A stretch of 64,000 bases of DNA, taken from assembly GCF_020911945.1 (NCBI RefSeq), contig NZ_CP087135.1, forward strand, positions 2,840,001 through 2,904,000, given 5' to 3'. The first letter of the stretch is position 1. Each line of letters starts with the position of its first letter. Below, one piece after another: positions 61,726-64,000 of the stretch. Under the pieces are notes generated by a model. It searched no databases and was not told the origin of the DNA. It saw nothing but the letters and a program-made list of their open reading frames with translations. This DNA comes from Flavobacterium galactosidilyticum. GTDB taxonomy: Bacteria; Bacteroidota; Bacteroidia; Flavobacteriales; Flavobacteriaceae. A program made the position numbers and the translations under genes.

Positions 61726-61755
61726 CAAATTTAGGCATTAATTTAGCTACTACAA
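61726..61755 (-). promoter_or_regulatory. promoter of the bamD operon (TTG-N19-TAAATTTG)
   Basis: Minus strand TTG at 61755-61753, exactly 19 bp, and TAAATTTG at 61733-61726, a full match to the Bacteroidetes consensus. The leader to bamD is about 60 nt. Confidence 0.72.
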
Positions 61756-61794
61756 AATATATTTTTGGTTTAAAAAAATAGTCTTTTTTTGCGC

Positions 61795-62676
61795 TTATTT
61801 ATCGATATTTTTAACAAACTGGTCTATTCTAGCTGCTAATGAATCGTCGACACTCACTAATGGCAAGCGAACAGTTTTCTCGCAAATTCCTAGTGATACA
61901 AACACTTGCTTGATTCCAGCTGGGTTTCCCTGCTCAAAAATCATATCGATAGAATCGGATAAAAGGTATTGGTATTTGAATGCTTCATCCACTTTCTTAT
62001 TTAAACCTAAGCGTATCATTTCTGAAAACTCTTTGGGAAAACCTTGCCCAATAACTGAAATTACACCGGATCCACCCGCTAATATCATTGGCAAAGCAAT
62101 CATATCATCTCCTGAAAGTACAAGAAAATCTTTTGGTTTATTCTTTATTATTTGCATAGCTTGAACAATATCACCAGCAGCTTCCTTAATAGCCACTACA
62201 TTTTTGAAATCATTAGCTAAACGCAAAACGGTTGCAGGTAACATATTGCTTGATGTACGTCCCGGAACATTATACAAAATTACCGGAATTGGAGATGCCT
62301 CAGCAACAGCTTTAAAATGCTGATAAATTCCTTCTTGAGTTGGCTTGTTATAATAAGGCGAAACAGAAAGAATTGCAGCAAATTTAGACAAATCTCTTGT
62401 TTTTAATTCTTTGACCACTTCCATAGTGTTGTTACCTCCTACTCCTAAAACTAATGGTAAACTACCATTATTAGCTTCAATTACAGTACGGATAACAAAT
62501 TCTTTTTCTTCTGATGACAACGTTGCATTTTCAGCAGTTGTTCCCATTACGACAAGGTACTCAATTCCGCCATCGATTGAAAAATTTACAATTCTTTTTA
62601 ATGCTTCAGTATCAATTGAAAAATCTTTTTTAAATGGAGTTACAAGAGCAACACCTGTTCCTATTAATGATTGCAT
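61795..62676 (-). CDS. dapA: 4-hydroxy-tetrahydrodipicolinate synthase
   Basis: Condenses pyruvate with aspartate semialdehyde, first step to lysine and diaminopimelate for peptidoglycan. The 293-residue TIM barrel has [12 protein letters not shown] near the start, [15 protein letters not shown] near 43, the catalytic Tyr in [13 protein letters not shown] near 132-144 and the Schiff-base Lys in [10 protein letters not shown] near 161. The usual GTTGE is GTTAE here. It lies seven bases behind the DUF6913 gene and would be cotranscribed. Confidence 0.95.
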   Translation of the reverse strand: MQSLIGTGVALVTPFKKDFSIDTEALKRIVNFSIDGGIEYLVVMGTTAENATLSSEEKEFVIRTVIEANNGSLPLVLGVGGNNTMEVVKELKTRDLSKFAAILSVSPYYNKPTQEGIYQHFKAVAEASPIPVILYNVPGRTSSNMLPATVLRLANDFKNVVAIKEAAGDIVQAMQIIKNKPKDFLVLSGDDMIALPMILAGGSGVISVIGQGFPKEFSEMIRLGLNKKVDEAFKYQYLLSDSIDMIFEQGNPAGIKQVFVSLGICEKTVRLPLVSVDDSLAARIDQFVKNIDK

Positions 62677-62683
62677 AACTAGA

Positions 62684-63202
62684 TTATATTTTGTTTAATA
62701 ATTTTAAATATTTGAATAATTCATTTACAAAAACAGCATGATTATTACTTGTACTATTAATCATAAAATGATTTAACCTTTTGTCAATTGACGAAAAACC
62801 TACTTTAAAATGTGCTTTAGAATCATGAGTAATTTTCAATAGAATCGCTCTTTCGATGTCGTAATAACTAATTAAAAGATCAAATTCTTCGTTTATAAAG
62901 GAATTGATCTCGTGCTTTATAATTCCTCCATCCCATTTTATACTATTAGCATTAAATGCAAAGTAGCTTGCTGCCTCACTTTTCTTAATTTTATCAGCGT
63001 ATACAATTGTATGGATATTATCTCGAGAAAAACCAATGGCTATCAACTTTTTAATCAATTGTTCTGTTTCTATAAAAGTAGTGGCGTCGATCAATAAACC
63101 AACTTTTTCAATAGCATTAGCTGAAAAATTATTTTCTAAATTTTTCAAGTTCTTTTTTAATGTTTTTTTTACAATAAAATCCTTTATATAATTTAAAAAC
63201 AT
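62684..63202 (-). CDS. DUF6913 family protein
   Basis: A 172-residue soluble protein of unknown function known from Bacteroidetes. It begins [19 protein letters not shown], a basic helix, followed by [38 protein letters not shown] and [20 protein letters not shown]. The alternating strands and helices suggest a Rossmann-like alpha/beta fold. It always seems to sit before dapA in related genomes as far as I recall. No catalytic residues are obvious. Confidence 0.82.
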   Translation of the reverse strand: MFLNYIKDFIVKKTLKKNLKNLENNFSANAIEKVGLLIDATTFIETEQLIKKLIAIGFSRDNIHTIVYADKIKKSEAASYFAFNANSIKWDGGIIKHEINSFINEEFDLLISYYDIERAILLKITHDSKAHFKVGFSSIDKRLNHFMINSTSNNHAVFVNELFKYLKLLNKI

Positions 63203-63220
63203 ATTACTTTTACTTGGTTA

Positions 63221-63228
63221 CAAAATTA
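63221..63228 (-). promoter_or_regulatory. candidate -7 box of the DUF6913-dapA operon
   Basis: Minus strand TAATTTTG, 18 bp before the ATG at 63202. The -33 box is not evident. Confidence 0.45.
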
Positions 63229-63248
63229 ATTAATTAAGTCGCATTTAA

Positions 63249-64000
63249 ATGGTAAATCTAAAAAAGTATAATTACGTTTTTAAACTTTTTGTTATATTCT
63301 TAACACTTTTGTTTGTTGTCTCTTGTAGTAAACAAAATTATAATGTTACTAAAATAGCAGGAAAACGCATTCCGATTACTGAAAAAGAAAATCAAGTTCC
63401 TCAAATAGAGAATTTTATCAAACCGTATAGAGAACACATTAATAAGGATCTAGACAGCAATCTTGCTTATTGCCCAATTACACTTGATAAAAGTGGCAAA
63501 TGGCAATCAACTATCGGTAATCTAATGGCCGATGTGTCGCTTATGCGAGGTAATCTTGTTTTTGAAGAAAGAGAAAACAAGAAAATTGATATTTGCTTGC
63601 TCAATAGCGGCGGAATTCGATCTATACTTCCAAAAGGAAATATTACAGCGAGAAATGCTTTTGAGATTATGCCTTTTGAAAACAGCATGGTTGTTATTGC
63701 TTTGAGAGGAGAGCAAATAAGTGAAATGGTTGATTTTTTAATTGCAGATAAAAAACCACATCCTCTATCTGGAATAACTTTTACTATTGATAAAAACAAT
63801 CAGTCTAAGAATATTTTAGTTCAAGGAAAACCACTTCAAAAAGAGACTGTATATTATGTGGGAACAAATGATTATTTATCTGACGGAGGCGACAATATGA
63901 ATTTCTTCAAAAAAGCAATTAAGAAATATGATCTAGATTACAAGTTGCGAAATATCCTTATTGACTATTTTAAACAAGTTGATACTATTCCTGTAATAAC
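63249..64000 (+). CDS. 5'-nucleotidase C-terminal-domain lipoprotein, partial
   Basis: Open from the ATG at 63249 to the window end, about 250 residues. A lipoprotein signal ends FVVSC with Cys26. The domain is that of 5'-nucleotidase C-terminal: NLMADVSLMRG, the substrate-binding LLNSGGIRSILPKGNIT (near residue 115) and YYVGTNDYLSDGGDNMNFF (near 202-220). The metallophosphatase domain normally found N-terminal to it is absent, so it is probably encoded by the next gene, outside the window. Expected at the outer membrane. Confidence 0.88.
   Translation, partial: MVNLKKYNYVFKLFVIFLTLLFVVSCSKQNYNVTKIAGKRIPITEKENQVPQIENFIKPYREHINKDLDSNLAYCPITLDKSGKWQSTIGNLMADVSLMRGNLVFEERENKKIDICLLNSGGIRSILPKGNITARNAFEIMPFENSMVVIALRGEQISEMVDFLIADKKPHPLSGITFTIDKNNQSKNILVQGKPLQKETVYYVGTNDYLSDGGDNMNFFKKAIKKYDLDYKLRNILIDYFKQVDTIPVI

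Noticed and set aside
1..64000. Prophage, insertion sequence, defence island or CRISPR array
   Set aside because: No transposase, integrase, cas, restriction or phage structural motif was seen on either strand; XRE-Fic is the only toxin-like gene.

Overview
The window is AT-rich chromosomal DNA from a member of the Bacteroidetes, most likely a Flavobacterium or close relative. The reasons are: Bacteroidetes-type promoters (TTG, about 19 bp, TAnnTTTG) lie in front of several genes; Shine-Dalgarno sequences are nearly absent; and the family content is typical (DUF6526, DUF4835, DUF6913, DUF2157, YtxJ, MiaE, FabV, RprY-like regulator, N-acylornithine carbamoyltransferase in place of ordinary ArgF). 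I saw no tRNA, rRNA, CRISPR array, prophage or insertion sequence. Almost everything is housekeeping DNA.

Layout. 1-2128: glycogen genes glgC (cut by the window edge) and glgA, minus strand. 2292-4260: an alpha/beta hydrolase, msrB and an endonuclease III-type glycosylase. 4311-5035: a decayed amidase, followed by about 375 bp with no recognised gene. 5411-10922: zinc alcohol dehydrogenase, two small conserved proteins (DUF6526, pentapeptide repeat) and a three-gene MacB-like export system. 11077-15766: miaE, glyA, fumarylacetoacetase and a lipoprotein. 15886-26807: a ten-gene arginine/proline cluster (GNAT, argG, argC, argD, proA, proB, argF', argB, argE, argH). It starts with a promoter and a possible 28-codon leader ORF and ends in a clear terminator. 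26856-32589: two DUF2157-type membrane proteins, YtxJ, ClpB and an unknown 93-residue protein. 32904-34835: aguB and aguA, which take agmatine to putrescine. 34917-42735: an M1-type peptidase, aldose epimerase-like protein, GNAT, DUF3575 protein, VF530 protein, histidine phosphatase, smpB, an XRE-Fic fusion and pcm. 42890-50947: a plus-strand run from a Gfo/Idh oxidoreductase through a 3-hydroxyacyl-CoA dehydrogenase, DUF1015, YggS, a DnaQ/GIY-YIG fusion and a potassium channel to miaA and an acyl-ACP thioesterase. 51265-63202: a minus-strand block with a two-component system, coaE, a glycosyltransferase, fabV, the bamD-rpoZ-coaBC-DUF4835-recN group, dapA and DUF6913. 63249-64000: the start of a 5'-nucleotidase C-terminal-domain lipoprotein.

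How the genes work together. The arginine cluster encodes the whole route from N-acylglutamate to arginine through acylated intermediates; the leading GNAT is the best candidate for the missing first enzyme. Its transcarbamylase has serine at the position that separates acetyl- from succinyl-ornithine enzymes, so the acyl group is open. AguA and AguB could use arginine-derived agmatine. MiaA and MiaE give the first and last steps of ms2io6A synthesis in tRNA. BamD, omega, CoaBC and RecN form a core-function operon.

Non-coding signals. Intrinsic terminators are well formed. There are two diverged, oppositely oriented copies of a hairpin-forming dispersed repeat (25306-25377 and 51150-51227), a double palindrome behind clpB, and several promoters that abut a start codon so closely that leaderless transcripts are expected. 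No clear new defence or mobile system is present. The most novel candidates are the possible arginine leader peptide, the unusual acylornithine transcarbamylase and the dispersed structured repeat.
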